64,000 nucleotides of DNA from Bacteroidetes bacterium GWF2_38_335. Its GTDB lineage: Bacteria; Bacteroidota; Bacteroidia; Bacteroidales; GWF2-38-335. Position 1 is the first letter of the stretch, and every line of letters starts with the position of its first letter. Shown here one piece after another: positions 17,519-26,108 of this stretch. The position numbers and the translations under genes were made by a program. The notes under the pieces are model-generated. The model saw nothing but the letters and a program-made list of their open reading frames with translations, was not told the origin of the DNA and searched no databases. The stretch covers positions 67,675-131,674 of the forward strand of contig MEOH01000007.1 of assembly GCA_001769535.1 (NCBI GenBank). The letters are read 5' to 3'.

Positions 17519-17763
17519 TTTGTGTGTAAAAAGTACCAGTTTTTGCGACAAGAATAATAGCTAACGCTTTTATTGTAATTCACTATTAAAACATGCTAAA
17601 TGGATAAACCTGACTGCTGTAAAATAAAAAAGCGTGAACAAAATTCTGCTTGTCACAAGGTACTGGTATACCCACACACAAAACAGAATCAGCTCACGCC
17701 AAATGCGAAAATAATACTTATTATTCAATGTGTGTAAAAATTACCAGTTTTTGTGACCTGAAT
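17519..17763. repeat. Triple repeat element, two direct and one inverted, with nested hairpin
   Basis: The 622-base gap 17378-17999 has no gene, but it has three related ~37-base elements. They lie at 17519-17555 (+), 17643-17683 (inverted) and 17726-17763 (+). All share the core TGTGTG...TACCAGT...TGTGAC. The inverted copy lies within a stem formed by GCGTGA/TCACGC and ATTCTG/CAGAAT (17632-17699). It could be a decayed small mobile element, a regulator-binding array or a structured RNA. Bases 17764-17999 show nothing else recognisable. Confidence 0.6.
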
Positions 17764-17999
17764 AAAAGTTTTAGCTGTTTTTTATTATTAAAAGAACGAT
17801 ACTAAAATAAATTTAGTTAAATACAAAGTACTGACAAAAAAAATCAAAAAACAATAGCCTGAATTAAAATCAGTAGTTTTACTTAATGTTTTAAAGTTGA
17901 AAAGTTCTTCAATAATATTTCTCGCTCTGAGTGCCTTCCAATTTCTAACTTTCTATCATTTAGCCTTTTTACCGTTCCACAGCTTTACCCGCTCCCTAA

Positions 18000-19781
18000 T
18001 CACTCTCCTAACCCACCGCTAACTTCTTTCAAATCAGCAACCTTCCCAACCGGATAAACGCCCATAAAAGCATCTCCATAATTAGTTCTCTGATAAAACC
18101 AGTTGCATTGCAGCCATTGATTTTTTGCAAATTCCGGATTGTCTTTTTTAATTTTTTCGTACTCGGCTTTTAAAACGGGATCTTTTTCAAGCATCTCACG
18201 TGCAAGTTTTTCCATTACATAGGTTTCGGAGTATTCTTTTTGCTCAAAAATGGCATTGAAATAGCCCCATCTCAAAAATGAACTGGGTCCCTTTGGCTCA
18301 AGGGCATGAAGAATGAGCAAAACAGTGCTTTGGTTTGTGAAAATCACTGCCGATCCTTTTGGAAAAGTGCGGGTTTCTTTAATATCATTGGTTTTGAAAT
18401 TGTTCAGACGCATTTTTCCTTCATAGGGACGGTTGTCAAATTCGTATTCGGTGAATTTGTAAGATTCCACTGTAATGTTTTTTTCTTCAGACAGATATTG
18501 AATTTCTACTCCCTGCAATTTTAGCCGTTCAGCGATGAATGAATAGGCGGGCGGAATGATATATGCCTCCGGAATAGTCACATACGAAACGGGAACCTGC
18601 TTGTTGTAAAAATCAATCATAAAAGTACTGGCGGTATCGGAGTATTTGAACCAGGGTCCGCCGGTCAGATCACTGATCTCCATATGATAGGCGAAGCCTT
18701 CAAAAGGAACCTGAGTTTTTTCCACCGAGGTTTCGTATTCAATGACGTAGGGTTTTTTTCTGAATTCGGCTGTTTTGCATTTGTCATCGGCAGTGCGGTT
18801 TATTTTTTTCAGTTCATTTGGATCGCTGTTTACAAATTCCAAAGTATGCCTGATCATCTCAAAAGTAGCATCCACACGGGTTTTATAAGGTTTCAGCATG
18901 TGGGTTTCGAGTAAAATACCGATTCGGTTTCTGATGGCGGTGTAGCCCTCGGATAGGGCCGGACTACCTACCCAGCTTTCCAGTCCGCTGCGCGGATCAT
19001 GCCATTCCTTAAACATGATGTATGGGAAAATTTTATGTCCCGATTCCTTCATCTTTTTCTCGGCATAAGGCAGATACTTGTCCTTTTGCCATTTGGTAAG
19101 GCCATCCTCCATGTTGCCGTAGATTTCCAGTCCGTATGTTAAACTATACTGATAATCTGCCCCGTCGGTGGTATGACAGTCGATGAAAAGATCGGGCAGC
19201 CATTGGGTAAACATTTTGTGCCACGACTGCATTTCAGGCGTTTCAGCTTTCAGGAAATCGCGGTTGAGGTTGAGGTTTTGGGAGTTTGTCCGCCACCCCA
19301 TATTTTCTGGTCCGTTTTGGTTAATCCTGTTGTATGGTCCATAGCGCAGGTCTCCGTCGGGATTCATTACCGGGATGAACAGAATGATCATATTATCGAG
19401 TAAATTCAGGTGTTTTTTGTGGATAGCCATGTCACGGAGCAACATCATTCCGGCATCTTTGCCATCAGGTTCGCCTGCATGGATGGATGCTTCAATCAGA
19501 ATAACAAGTTTGCCCGATTTTTTCGCATCTCCTGATGTAAATTTTTTTTCACTGCTAACAATGATCATGGGAATGTCATATCCTCCGGCACTTTTACCAA
19601 TAGAAATATATTCCATGATATCCGATTCATCGCACATTTTTTTACAAAAATTTATGGTTGAATCATAGGGAGGGGAATCCATATACCCCGATTTTTCATA
19701 AAAAGTCTGCCATTTGTTTGATTGAGAAAAAACAGAACCACCAATTGTTAAGAAGAGAATCGCAACAAAAATCAATTTCAT
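18000..19781 (-). CDS. Exported M14-family zinc carboxypeptidase
   Basis: A 593-residue exported metallopeptidase with a signal peptide (1-20, ending FSQ). The M14 catalytic domain has zinc ligands H101-x-x-E104 (ASIHAGEPDG) and His202 (FIDCHTTDG), with the N-R-D substrate-binding element LNRDFLKAETPE between them. The general-base Glu is probably in LLETHML. The C-terminal ~250 residues are a beta-rich accessory region as in other Bacteroidota M14 enzymes of this length. It probably trims peptides in the periplasm or at the surface. The gene ends in TGA, showing that TGA is a normal stop in this genome. It is monocistronic. Confidence 0.85.
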   Translation of the reverse strand: MKLIFVAILFLTIGGSVFSQSNKWQTFYEKSGYMDSPPYDSTINFCKKMCDESDIMEYISIGKSAGGYDIPMIIVSSEKKFTSGDAKKSGKLVILIEASIHAGEPDGKDAGMMLLRDMAIHKKHLNLLDNMIILFIPVMNPDGDLRYGPYNRINQNGPENMGWRTNSQNLNLNRDFLKAETPEMQSWHKMFTQWLPDLFIDCHTTDGADYQYSLTYGLEIYGNMEDGLTKWQKDKYLPYAEKKMKESGHKIFPYIMFKEWHDPRSGLESWVGSPALSEGYTAIRNRIGILLETHMLKPYKTRVDATFEMIRHTLEFVNSDPNELKKINRTADDKCKTAEFRKKPYVIEYETSVEKTQVPFEGFAYHMEISDLTGGPWFKYSDTASTFMIDFYNKQVPVSYVTIPEAYIIPPAYSFIAERLKLQGVEIQYLSEEKNITVESYKFTEYEFDNRPYEGKMRLNNFKTNDIKETRTFPKGSAVIFTNQSTVLLILHALEPKGPSSFLRWGYFNAIFEQKEYSETYVMEKLAREMLEKDPVLKAEYEKIKKDNPEFAKNQWLQCNWFYQRTNYGDAFMGVYPVGKVADLKEVSGGLGE

Positions 19782-19797
19782 AAATATTTTTTTGCTA

Positions 19798-20005
19798 GAG
19801 ACGCAATATTTTGCGTCTCCAATTAATAATATAAATATTACAATTTAAATTAAAACGCAATATTTTGCATCTCAAATTATCAATGTTATTGTTATTAATA
19901 TAAATTAAAACACAATAATTTTGTGTCTCAAATTATAAATGTAAATGTTATAAATATAAATTAAAACGCAATATTTTGCGCCTCAAATTATTAATGTATG
20001 TGAAG
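19798..20005. repeat. ~55-bp tandem repeat, each unit with a palindrome
   Basis: Nearly four copies of a 54-56 bp unit start at 19801, 19855, 19910 and 19966. Each begins with the palindromic core ACGCAATATTTTGCGTCTC or a variant. The first copy is a perfect 9-bp inverted repeat with TATT loop (GAGACGCAA/TTGCGTCTC, 19798-19819). The rest of each unit is AT-rich (ATATAAATTAAA). The remaining part of the gap up to 20289 holds the helicase promoter and no gene. A related palindrome with the same TATT loop is at 58527-58546. Confidence 0.85.
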
Positions 20006-20214
20006 ACAAATTTTTAGCATCTTCATATTACACTGTAAAGATAATGAAAGCGGATAGAATTTCAAGAGGTTTTTTGCCGCTTCCCGAATTTGGAGCGTAA
20101 ATGGTAGAGTCAAAAAAGAAAAGTATTCGCGCATAAGCGGCCAGATATTATACTGATTATACTAATCATTCGCGCATTAGCCGCAAATAATCCTCTCACT
20201 ACAAACTATTTTAC

Positions 20215-20222
20215 TACCTTTG
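20215..20222 (+). promoter_or_regulatory. -7 promoter box of the DEAD-box helicase gene
   Basis: A perfect TAnnTTTG box (TACCTTTG). The start codon is 67 nt further on, so the leader is fairly long, with a purine-rich AGGAAAG stretch just before the ATG. No good -33 element was seen. Confidence 0.55.
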
Positions 20223-20289
20223 CACCCAATTAATTTCCTGCTCCATACAAAAAATTGGTGTTTGCAGCAGGTATAAAGAAAGGAAAGAA

Positions 20290-22038
20290 ATGATCACTTT
20301 TAGTGAATTACAATTAGACGAAAAAATTATCAGAGCCATTGAAGAGATGGGCTTTGTAAATCCCACACCCATTCAGGAACAGGTCATTCCGGCTTTACTT
20401 GAATCAGCCGAAGACATTGTTGCATTGGCGCAGACCGGCACCGGAAAAACCGCTGCGTTTGGTTTGCCCATTCTCGAAAAACTTGACTATCAAAACAACT
20501 CGGTACAGGCATTGATTTTATGCCCTACACGTGAATTATGCCTTCAGATTACAAATGATATTGAGAATTATTCAAAATACCTCGACTCTTTTCGTATCAC
20601 TGCAGTTTATGGTGGCGCCAGCATAGAAAATCAGGTGCAGAAACTAAAAAAAGGTTCGCATATTGTGGTTGGAACACCCGGCAGAACCCTTGATCTCATC
20701 AAAAGAAAAGCTCTGAAAATAAGCAATATCAGGTGGCTTATTCTTGACGAAGCCGATGAGATGCTCGACATGGGTTTTAAAGACGATCTGGATGATATTT
20801 TATCAACCACCCCACAGGAAAAAAGAGTTCTGCTTTTCTCTGCCACCATGCCCAAAGATGTGGCAAAGATTGCACAAAATTATATGAAAAACTCCAGGGA
20901 AATTTCTGTTGGAAAGAAAAATTCGGGAGCCGAAAACATCAGCCATATCTATTACATGGTGAATGCAGGTAAAAGGTACGAAGTGCTGAAAAGAATTGCC
21001 GACATCAACCCAAATATTTACGGAATTGTTTTTTGCCGCACCCGTATGGAAACCAAGGAAATTGCCGATAAACTGATTTCCGACGGCTACAACGCCGATG
21101 CGCTGCATGGAGATCTATCCCAGGCTCAGCGCGACATGGTGATGGGACGGTTCAGATCAAAGCTCCTTCAGCTTCTTGTGGCTACGGATGTGGCAGCCAG
21201 GGGAATCGATGTGAATGACCTGACGCACATCATTAATTATAATCTGCCCGATGAACTGGAAGCTTATATTCACCGCAGCGGACGAACAGGCAGGGCAGGA
21301 AAATCGGGTTACTCCATTTCCATTGTCCATACCCGCGAAAACAATAAAATCAGGGAGCTTGAAAAGATAACAGGTAAAACTTTTAAGAGAAAACCTGTGC
21401 CCATCGGGACTGAAATTTGCGAAAGACAACTGTTTAACCTCATTGACAAGGTGGAAAAAATTGAGGTCAATGAAACTCAGATCGAACAATATCTTCCTGC
21501 TATTTATAAGAAACTAGACTGGCTCGACCGTGAGGAACTGATCAAACATTTTGTTTCGGTTGAGTTTAACCGTTTTCTGGAGTACTATAAAAATGCTCCC
21601 GATCTGAATGTTAAAGAGAAGGAAAAACGTCGTGATGATGATTATACCGAAACCAACCGCAGGGAACGTAAAGACCGGAGTAAGAATCGTAACGACGTCC
21701 AGACCGAGAGAAATTACAGAAAAGACATGGCATTCTCGAGATTTTTTATCAATCTGGGTTCCCGAAACTCTCTGAATCCACATCGTTTAATGGGACTGAT
21801 CAACGATTGCACCCGTACACGCGGAATCGAAATAGGAAAAATCGACATCATGAAAGGATTTTCATTTTTTGAAGTCGATTCGAGCTACGAAGACCTGATC
21901 ATCAAAACCATGAACCAGGCCGTTTTTGATAAAATCCGCACAGTAGTGGAAATCTCAAAACCCGATTCAAAAACTAAAGAAAAAAAGAGTTTTACTCCCG
22001 AAAAATTTAAGAAAAAATCGAAGAGGAATAAATATTAG
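20290..22038 (+). CDS. DEAD-box RNA helicase (CsdA/DeaD-like)
   Basis: A 582-residue ATP-dependent RNA helicase. The core shows the Q motif (GFVNPTPIQEQ), motif I AQTGTGKT (47-54), Ia PTREL, Ib TPGR, DEAD (153-156), SATMP and motif VI HRSGRTGRAG. The C-terminal extension has an Arg/Glu-rich linker (RRDDDYTETNRRERKDRSKN) and then a DbpA-type RNA-binding domain (~485-560). This layout matches CsdA/DeaD, involved in ribosome assembly and cold growth, rather than RhlE. It is preceded by a promoter with a ~60-nt leader and followed by a hairpin terminator. Confidence 0.92.
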   Translation: MITFSELQLDEKIIRAIEEMGFVNPTPIQEQVIPALLESAEDIVALAQTGTGKTAAFGLPILEKLDYQNNSVQALILCPTRELCLQITNDIENYSKYLDSFRITAVYGGASIENQVQKLKKGSHIVVGTPGRTLDLIKRKALKISNIRWLILDEADEMLDMGFKDDLDDILSTTPQEKRVLLFSATMPKDVAKIAQNYMKNSREISVGKKNSGAENISHIYYMVNAGKRYEVLKRIADINPNIYGIVFCRTRMETKEIADKLISDGYNADALHGDLSQAQRDMVMGRFRSKLLQLLVATDVAARGIDVNDLTHIINYNLPDELEAYIHRSGRTGRAGKSGYSISIVHTRENNKIRELEKITGKTFKRKPVPIGTEICERQLFNLIDKVEKIEVNETQIEQYLPAIYKKLDWLDREELIKHFVSVEFNRFLEYYKNAPDLNVKEKEKRRDDDYTETNRRERKDRSKNRNDVQTERNYRKDMAFSRFFINLGSRNSLNPHRLMGLINDCTRTRGIEIGKIDIMKGFSFFEVDSSYEDLIIKTMNQAVFDKIRTVVEISKPDSKTKEKKSFTPEKFKKKSKRNKY

Positions 22039-22042
22039 ATTT

Positions 22043-22080
22043 TTGCTTCGCAATCCTCCGAATGGCTGATTGCGAAGCAA
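22043..22080 (+). terminator. 13-bp hairpin after the helicase gene
   Basis: A perfect inverted repeat (TTGCTTCGCAATC / GATTGCGAAGCAA) with a 12-nt loop lies 5 nt after the helicase stop. No long T-run follows, so it may also protect the mRNA end. Confidence 0.65.
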
Positions 22081-22133
22081 TACTCGCTTTAATGATATTT
22101 TCTTCCTAACTTTACAGCCTTATTTCTATACCC

Positions 22134-23096
22134 TTGGAACTAGAAACCATTTTCAACCAGGTAGCAATTCTCGGAATTGTAGGACTAATAGGGGTTCTGG
22201 CAGCCCGGTTGAAAATCATTTCACCTGTTGTGAATGAAAGTCTGGCTGGCATCATCATCAACATCACATCTCCTTTTTTAATTATCACCTCACTTTCTGA
22301 TCTTAAATTTACAGGTGAGATAATCAGTAACAGCATCTGGGTTTTTGTTTTTTCCTACCTCGCCATTTTTGTACTGATGGGAATAGGAATGTTATCGAGT
22401 AAAGCCCTCAGGTTAAATGATGAAATCGGAAAAGTACATATTCTCCATACCACTTATGGAAATATCGTTTTCATGGGATTTCCTGTTTTAAACGAACTGT
22501 TTCCCGGTGGCGAAGCTTTGCTGTATGCAGCCATTTATCAGGTGGCATCCAATACGCTCATGTGGACATTGGCTATTTATGTTTTGAGAAAAGAAAAAAC
22601 GGCCGGACTGAAACAAAATCTGAAAAAATTTGCCAATCCCAATACCATTGCGCTGCTCATAGGATTATTAATGATGTCTTTTCAGATTGAAATGCCTGAT
22701 ATTTTGCACAAATCGCTGGGCGGACTGGGAGATACAACTTTATATCTGGCCATGATATATATTGGCGCATTGATAGCCGGAATAAAACTTTCAGAAACAA
22801 TAAAACAACCTCATATTTATGTGCTCAGTCTGAATAAACTGATTCTTGGTCCGTTTATAATTCTGATGATCATTCATTCATTAACCACATTTTTCGGAAT
22901 CGAATTCGGAATCATCGCCCTTTCAACAGTTGTCCTCGAAGCCGCCATGCCCTGCATGGTTATCATCATCATATTGGTTAAAAAATACGGAGGAAACGAA
23001 AAAACCGCCATCGAAAATTTGTTTGTTACTACGGTGCTTTGCCTTGTTACTCTGCCACTGGTTTATTGGTTGATAAAGGTGGTTGTGGGTAGTTAG
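22134..23096 (+). CDS. Auxin efflux carrier (AEC) family transporter
   Basis: A 320-residue membrane protein with about ten hydrophobic helices and a short basic central loop (VLRKEKTAGLKQNLKKFANPN). This is the two-by-five layout of the AEC/PIN family (PF03547), which exports organic acids such as malate. Helix-breaking motifs such as ITSPFLIITS and MPCMVII match family positions. The start is TTG at 22134: no in-frame ATG is available and the first helix begins a few residues later. A promoter-like TAACTTTA lies about 20 nt upstream. The substrate is unknown. Confidence 0.82.
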   Translation: MELETIFNQVAILGIVGLIGVLAARLKIISPVVNESLAGIIINITSPFLIITSLSDLKFTGEIISNSIWVFVFSYLAIFVLMGIGMLSSKALRLNDEIGKVHILHTTYGNIVFMGFPVLNELFPGGEALLYAAIYQVASNTLMWTLAIYVLRKEKTAGLKQNLKKFANPNTIALLIGLLMMSFQIEMPDILHKSLGGLGDTTLYLAMIYIGALIAGIKLSETIKQPHIYVLSLNKLILGPFIILMIIHSLTTFFGIEFGIIALSTVVLEAAMPCMVIIIILVKKYGGNEKTAIENLFVTTVLCLVTLPLVYWLIKVVVGS

Positions 23097-23120
23097 TAGC
23101 AGGTAGCAGGTAGCAAGTAT
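23088..23120. repeat. Short tandem repeat (AGCAGGT units)
   Basis: About four 7-base units of the AGTAGCAGGTAGCAGGTAGC type overlap the stop codon of the carrier gene. It belongs to the same family as the repeat after the metal exporter (7287-7332). The gap to 23242 holds no gene. Confidence 0.65.
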
Positions 23121-23242
23121 CAAGAATTGATATGTGATGGGGTGAATGGCGGGTCTCCAATGCAGAATATTTACTCATGTAAAATTCTTCTTTGGTATTT
23201 TGTTAGCTACAGTCTTATTGATGGAATTGATTTTAAAAATAA

Positions 23243-24139
23243 TCACTTTTTCTGAGGAAAAACAATAACGTGAGATGTGTAACAAAAATAATCACTGAAT
23301 TTTGTTGATAAAAACAAAATACTATTAAAACCGTTATCAAATTTTGCAGAAGGTGTTCCAACCCAATTACATTCTTTCAATTCATCAAATCTGGTTATCC
23401 ATGTGTGGTAACCCTGATCACTGAATCCCCATCCAAATTCATTTGATTTAAGTAGACTATCTATTTCTTCTTTATCATTATATGTGTGAAGTATTTTCTT
23501 TAATGGAATTGATGGTTGTTTCCAAACATGATACGTCCCATCAATAGAAAAATTTCTCAAGCAGGAATTATATTCATTTGATCCTTCTGAGATTATAAGA
23601 TAAGCTTTCCAGTTAAATTTAGTTGTTAAAATATAGGCAACACTCCACCCGGCGTATTCTCGATTATTCCATATTTGTTGATGATGTTTTTCGAAGACAG
23701 AGAAATTTGTATCCAAACCTACTTTGAGTGCTTCAATTGCATATATTGTACAATGCATACTGTCTGGTTTTTCATTTCTTTTTAGAAGTTCTTTTTTGTA
23801 ATTTTCGAAAAGGTTGCCATTATTAATATCTGAACTCAAAGATTCATACCACATTGTCCCATAGTATTTACTGCAACATTTTTTGTAATTATTAAAATAC
23901 TCGTTTTCTATTTCTGCTATTCTGTTTATTGCTAATGGTGAATTAAATCCCAAATATGTGTTTTCTAATCTGCTTGGTAGCGTGTATATAACAAAAGTAT
24001 CTTTTTTAGTGGAATCATTTTTTTTAACACTATTATCTTCAAAATTATTGCTAGAGTTATTGCACCCTAAAAAATTCGTTGAAAGAATTAAAAAAAAGGA
24101 AATACTTATTATGGGATAAAAAAACTTTATTATTTTCAT
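23243..24139 (-). CDS. Lipoprotein of unknown function
   Basis: A ~298-residue lipoprotein with hydrophobic N-terminus MKIIKFFYPIISISFFLIL and lipobox NFLGC, then an Asn/Ser-rich tether (NNSSNNFEDNS). The ATG at 24139 is preferred over an upstream in-frame one at 24235, because that one would overlap the next gene and put 32 charged residues before the signal. The mature region has several Cys and Trp residues (YKKCCSKYYGTMWYESL, EHHQQIWNNREYAGWSV) and an internal TYHVWKQPSIPL segment. No family recognised. It lies 22 nt downstream of the small antitoxin-like gene. Confidence 0.65.
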   Translation of the reverse strand: MKIIKFFYPIISISFFLILSTNFLGCNNSSNNFEDNSVKKNDSTKKDTFVIYTLPSRLENTYLGFNSPLAINRIAEIENEYFNNYKKCCSKYYGTMWYESLSSDINNGNLFENYKKELLKRNEKPDSMHCTIYAIEALKVGLDTNFSVFEKHHQQIWNNREYAGWSVAYILTTKFNWKAYLIISEGSNEYNSCLRNFSIDGTYHVWKQPSIPLKKILHTYNDKEEIDSLLKSNEFGWGFSDQGYHTWITRFDELKECNWVGTPSAKFDNGFNSILFLSTKFSDYFCYTSHVIVFPQKK

Positions 24140-24161
24140 TTTTTTATTTGAAAAAATGAAA

Positions 24162-24392
24162 TCAATTTTTAAACAAATTTGGATATCTAGCCTGAGTTTC
24201 TTCCAAAACTTCCTTATGTTCTTTTGTTTTACCATATTTAACAGCTTTTAACCCAAAATCAATGGCATTTTTCTGTGCTTCTGAAAGAACGCTTATTTTG
24301 TTTTCAATTTTAATAAAATCTAAACTCTGTATGTAGTTTAATAATGCAAGTGCATCTTTATTTTTCAAATCAATGTTGAAAATTATTTGCAT
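24162..24392 (-). CDS. Small antitoxin-like protein (orphan)
   Basis: A 76-residue cytoplasmic protein. The N-terminal half is MQIIFNIDLKNKDALALLNYIQSLDF. The C-terminal half has the pattern LSEAQKNAIDFGLKAVKYG...HKEVLEETQARYPNLF, which resembles the C-terminal part of small addiction-module antitoxins common in Bacteroidota. No toxin-size gene (RelE/HicA/PIN type) lies next to it; the following gene is a lipoprotein. It may be a solitary antitoxin, a remnant, or an unrelated small regulator. The assignment rests on motif memory, not on a database match. Confidence 0.5.
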   Translation of the reverse strand: MQIIFNIDLKNKDALALLNYIQSLDFIKIENKISVLSEAQKNAIDFGLKAVKYGKTKEHKEVLEETQARYPNLFKN

Positions 24393-24530
24393 AATAATTG
24401 ATTTTTAATTTATACAAAAATAATCCATAAACTTTCTAATTGCAAAAGTTTATTTTTTTATGCCACCATCAACAAAATATTAAATTAATTTCTTAGTTTT
24501 ACTTAACGGCTTTTCTTTTAGCTTTTTAAA

Positions 24531-25154
24531 ATGAGAAAATATTTAACATTGATTATTCTGGTGAATACCATTTTTTGTTTTTCACAAAAGGCTGATTCTT
24601 GTAAAAATTACATCACGATAGGTGCCGGGTATACATATAATCAGATCACAAAACCTATTTATGTTCCTTTTTTTTTGATTGATCCTGCTTATCCCCCTGG
24701 TTATTATTTAACCAAACCTTCAAGCTTTAGTCTTAAAATTTTAGACAATCGAAGGCTGTTAAATAATTTTTATTTGTCATATGGAATACAGTATTTGAAC
24801 AAAAGAGTAAGATTAAATGGTGAGAAAAATATTGATTCTATAATTGTTTATTACTACCCAAATTCAAATTGGAGGGATACAACTGCCTTTCCATTAATTA
24901 AAAAGCGTAGTTCCCACCTTTTCGAAATACCTGTTTATTTAAAATATAAATTTCATAATTTTAATGCAGGAATAGGCTTAATGTTCAATTTTTTAAATAT
25001 TGATAGATGGTATAATAAATTAACAAATAATGAGGTATTGACATATTATAGTGCTGATTTTTTTGTGAGAAATGATTTAATTCCTTACAAGTCAGTTTTT
25101 TTATCCTACGATTTCACAATTAAAGATAGAAAGTTCAATTTTTTATTGATATGA
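24531..25154 (+). CDS. Outer-membrane beta-barrel protein, apparently frameshifted at the 3' end
   Basis: A 207-residue exported protein with a signal peptide (ending FSQ). Alternating aromatic/polar strands (ITIGAGYTYNQ, FYLSYGIQYLNKRV, PVYLKYKFHNFNAGIGLMF) are typical of a PorT/OMP_b-brl_2 type barrel. The frame ends abruptly at KFNFLLI. Adding one T to the T6 run at 25139-25144 restores a frame to TAA at 25222 encoding FNFFIDMNLRYFRIDNINAG and then ILYRM, a convincing final barrel hairpin. So either this copy carries a one-base deletion or the sequence has a homopolymer error. Function unknown. Confidence 0.65.
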   Translation: MRKYLTLIILVNTIFCFSQKADSCKNYITIGAGYTYNQITKPIYVPFFLIDPAYPPGYYLTKPSSFSLKILDNRRLLNNFYLSYGIQYLNKRVRLNGEKNIDSIIVYYYPNSNWRDTTAFPLIKKRSSHLFEIPVYLKYKFHNFNAGIGLMFNFLNIDRWYNKLTNNEVLTYYSADFFVRNDLIPYKSVFLSYDFTIKDRKFNFLLI

Positions 25155-25221
25155 ATCTTCGGTATTTTAGAATTGATAACATTAATGCTGGGATCTTGTA
25201 CAGAATGAGTCGTAGTGAGTA

Positions 25222-25259
25222 ACCCATCACCCATAACTCATAACTCATAACTCATACCC
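25222..25259. repeat. 9-bp tandem repeat (CATAACTCA)
   Basis: About four copies of CATAACTCA/CATCACCCA lie in the convergent gap and run into the last codons of truA. A close relative is at 41988-42017. Confidence 0.75.
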
Positions 25260-26003
25260 AACCCCCTCCAAAAACAACCCCTCCGCCGGCACCGACTTCC
25301 CCGCTTGTCCACGGTCCTTGCTTTCTATAATTTTCCTGAAGTCCTGTAATGTGATTTTTTCTCTTCCAATCTCTACCAGTGTCCCCACAATGGCCCGCAC
25401 CATATTTCTCAAAAACCTGTCGGCAGTGATTTCAAATATCAGCATATCGCCTTCCTGTTTCCAGAATGCCTCTTTTATTTTGCAATTATTTGTTTTTACA
25501 TCGGTGTGCAGCTTGCTGAAACTGGTAAAGTCGGTATATTCGTGCAATACGGCTGCTGCCTGGTTCATCAGCTTTAAATTAAGCGGAGTGGGGTAGTACC
25601 ATGATGTTTCACGCCTGAACGGATCTTTTTTCGTGCTGATGTAATATCGGTACGTCCGCTCTTTTGCATCAAATCTAGCGTGAAGGTCATCTTGTACCTG
25701 AATCATTTTGTGGATAACAATGTCCTGCGGCAAAAATTTATTCATCTTGATAATGAAATCATCCGGTGATTTTATTTTTGCTGATGTGTCAAAATGAGCT
25801 ACATAATTGCGTGCATGAACTCCTGTATCGGTCCGTCCGCAACCTGTAACCTGAATTTCCTCTTTAAGTACAATTGACAGCTTTTCATTCAGAATTTGCT
25901 GAACCGAAATGCCATTTTTCTGTATTTGCCAGCCACAGTAATTTTTCCCGTGATAGGATATGTAAATAAAATATCTGATTTTCAAGTTTTTAATGCTTAA
26001 CAA
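25245..26003 (-). CDS. truA: tRNA pseudouridine synthase A
   Basis: A 252-residue TruA, which makes pseudouridine at tRNA positions 38-40. The active-site motif GCGRTDTGVHA has catalytic Asp59. The N-terminal RYFIYISYHGKNYCGWQ and the C-terminal FLRNMVRAIVGTLVEIGR motifs are also typical. The start is a TTG: either 26003, or 25985, which would give MKIRYFIY, the usual TruA N-terminus. A perfect -7 box (TAAATTTG, 26018-26011 on the minus strand) allows either. Using 25985 would leave a leader of about 20 nt; 26003 would be leaderless. It is divergent from moxR. Confidence 0.93.
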   Translation of the reverse strand: MLSIKNLKIRYFIYISYHGKNYCGWQIQKNGISVQQILNEKLSIVLKEEIQVTGCGRTDTGVHARNYVAHFDTSAKIKSPDDFIIKMNKFLPQDIVIHKMIQVQDDLHARFDAKERTYRYYISTKKDPFRRETSWYYPTPLNLKLMNQAAAVLHEYTDFTSFSKLHTDVKTNNCKIKEAFWKQEGDMLIFEITADRFLRNMVRAIVGTLVEIGREKITLQDFRKIIESKDRGQAGKSVPAEGLFLEGVGYEL

Positions 26004-26043
26004 TTTTTAACAAATTTACAAAATTATTAAACTTTATGAATAA

Positions 26044-26051
26044 TAAATTTG
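26044..26051 (+). promoter_or_regulatory. -7 promoter box of the BatI operon
   Basis: A perfect TAnnTTTG box (TAAATTTG) lies about 57 nt before the moxR ATG. It probably drives the nine-gene operon. No clear -33 element is visible. Confidence 0.5.
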
Positions 26052-26108
26052 TAGCATCTAATAAAAGTCGGATATTTGAATAAAAATTAGTAAAAATTTA
26101 ATTAGAAA

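Noticed and set aside
17378-17999. Hidden small gene in the 622-base gap
   Set aside because: No open frame with protein-like composition; the content is repeats and hairpins.
22134-22136. Missing an ATG for the AEC carrier, suggesting a truncated gene
   Set aside because: The TTG start gives a first helix at the usual family position, so the gene appears complete.
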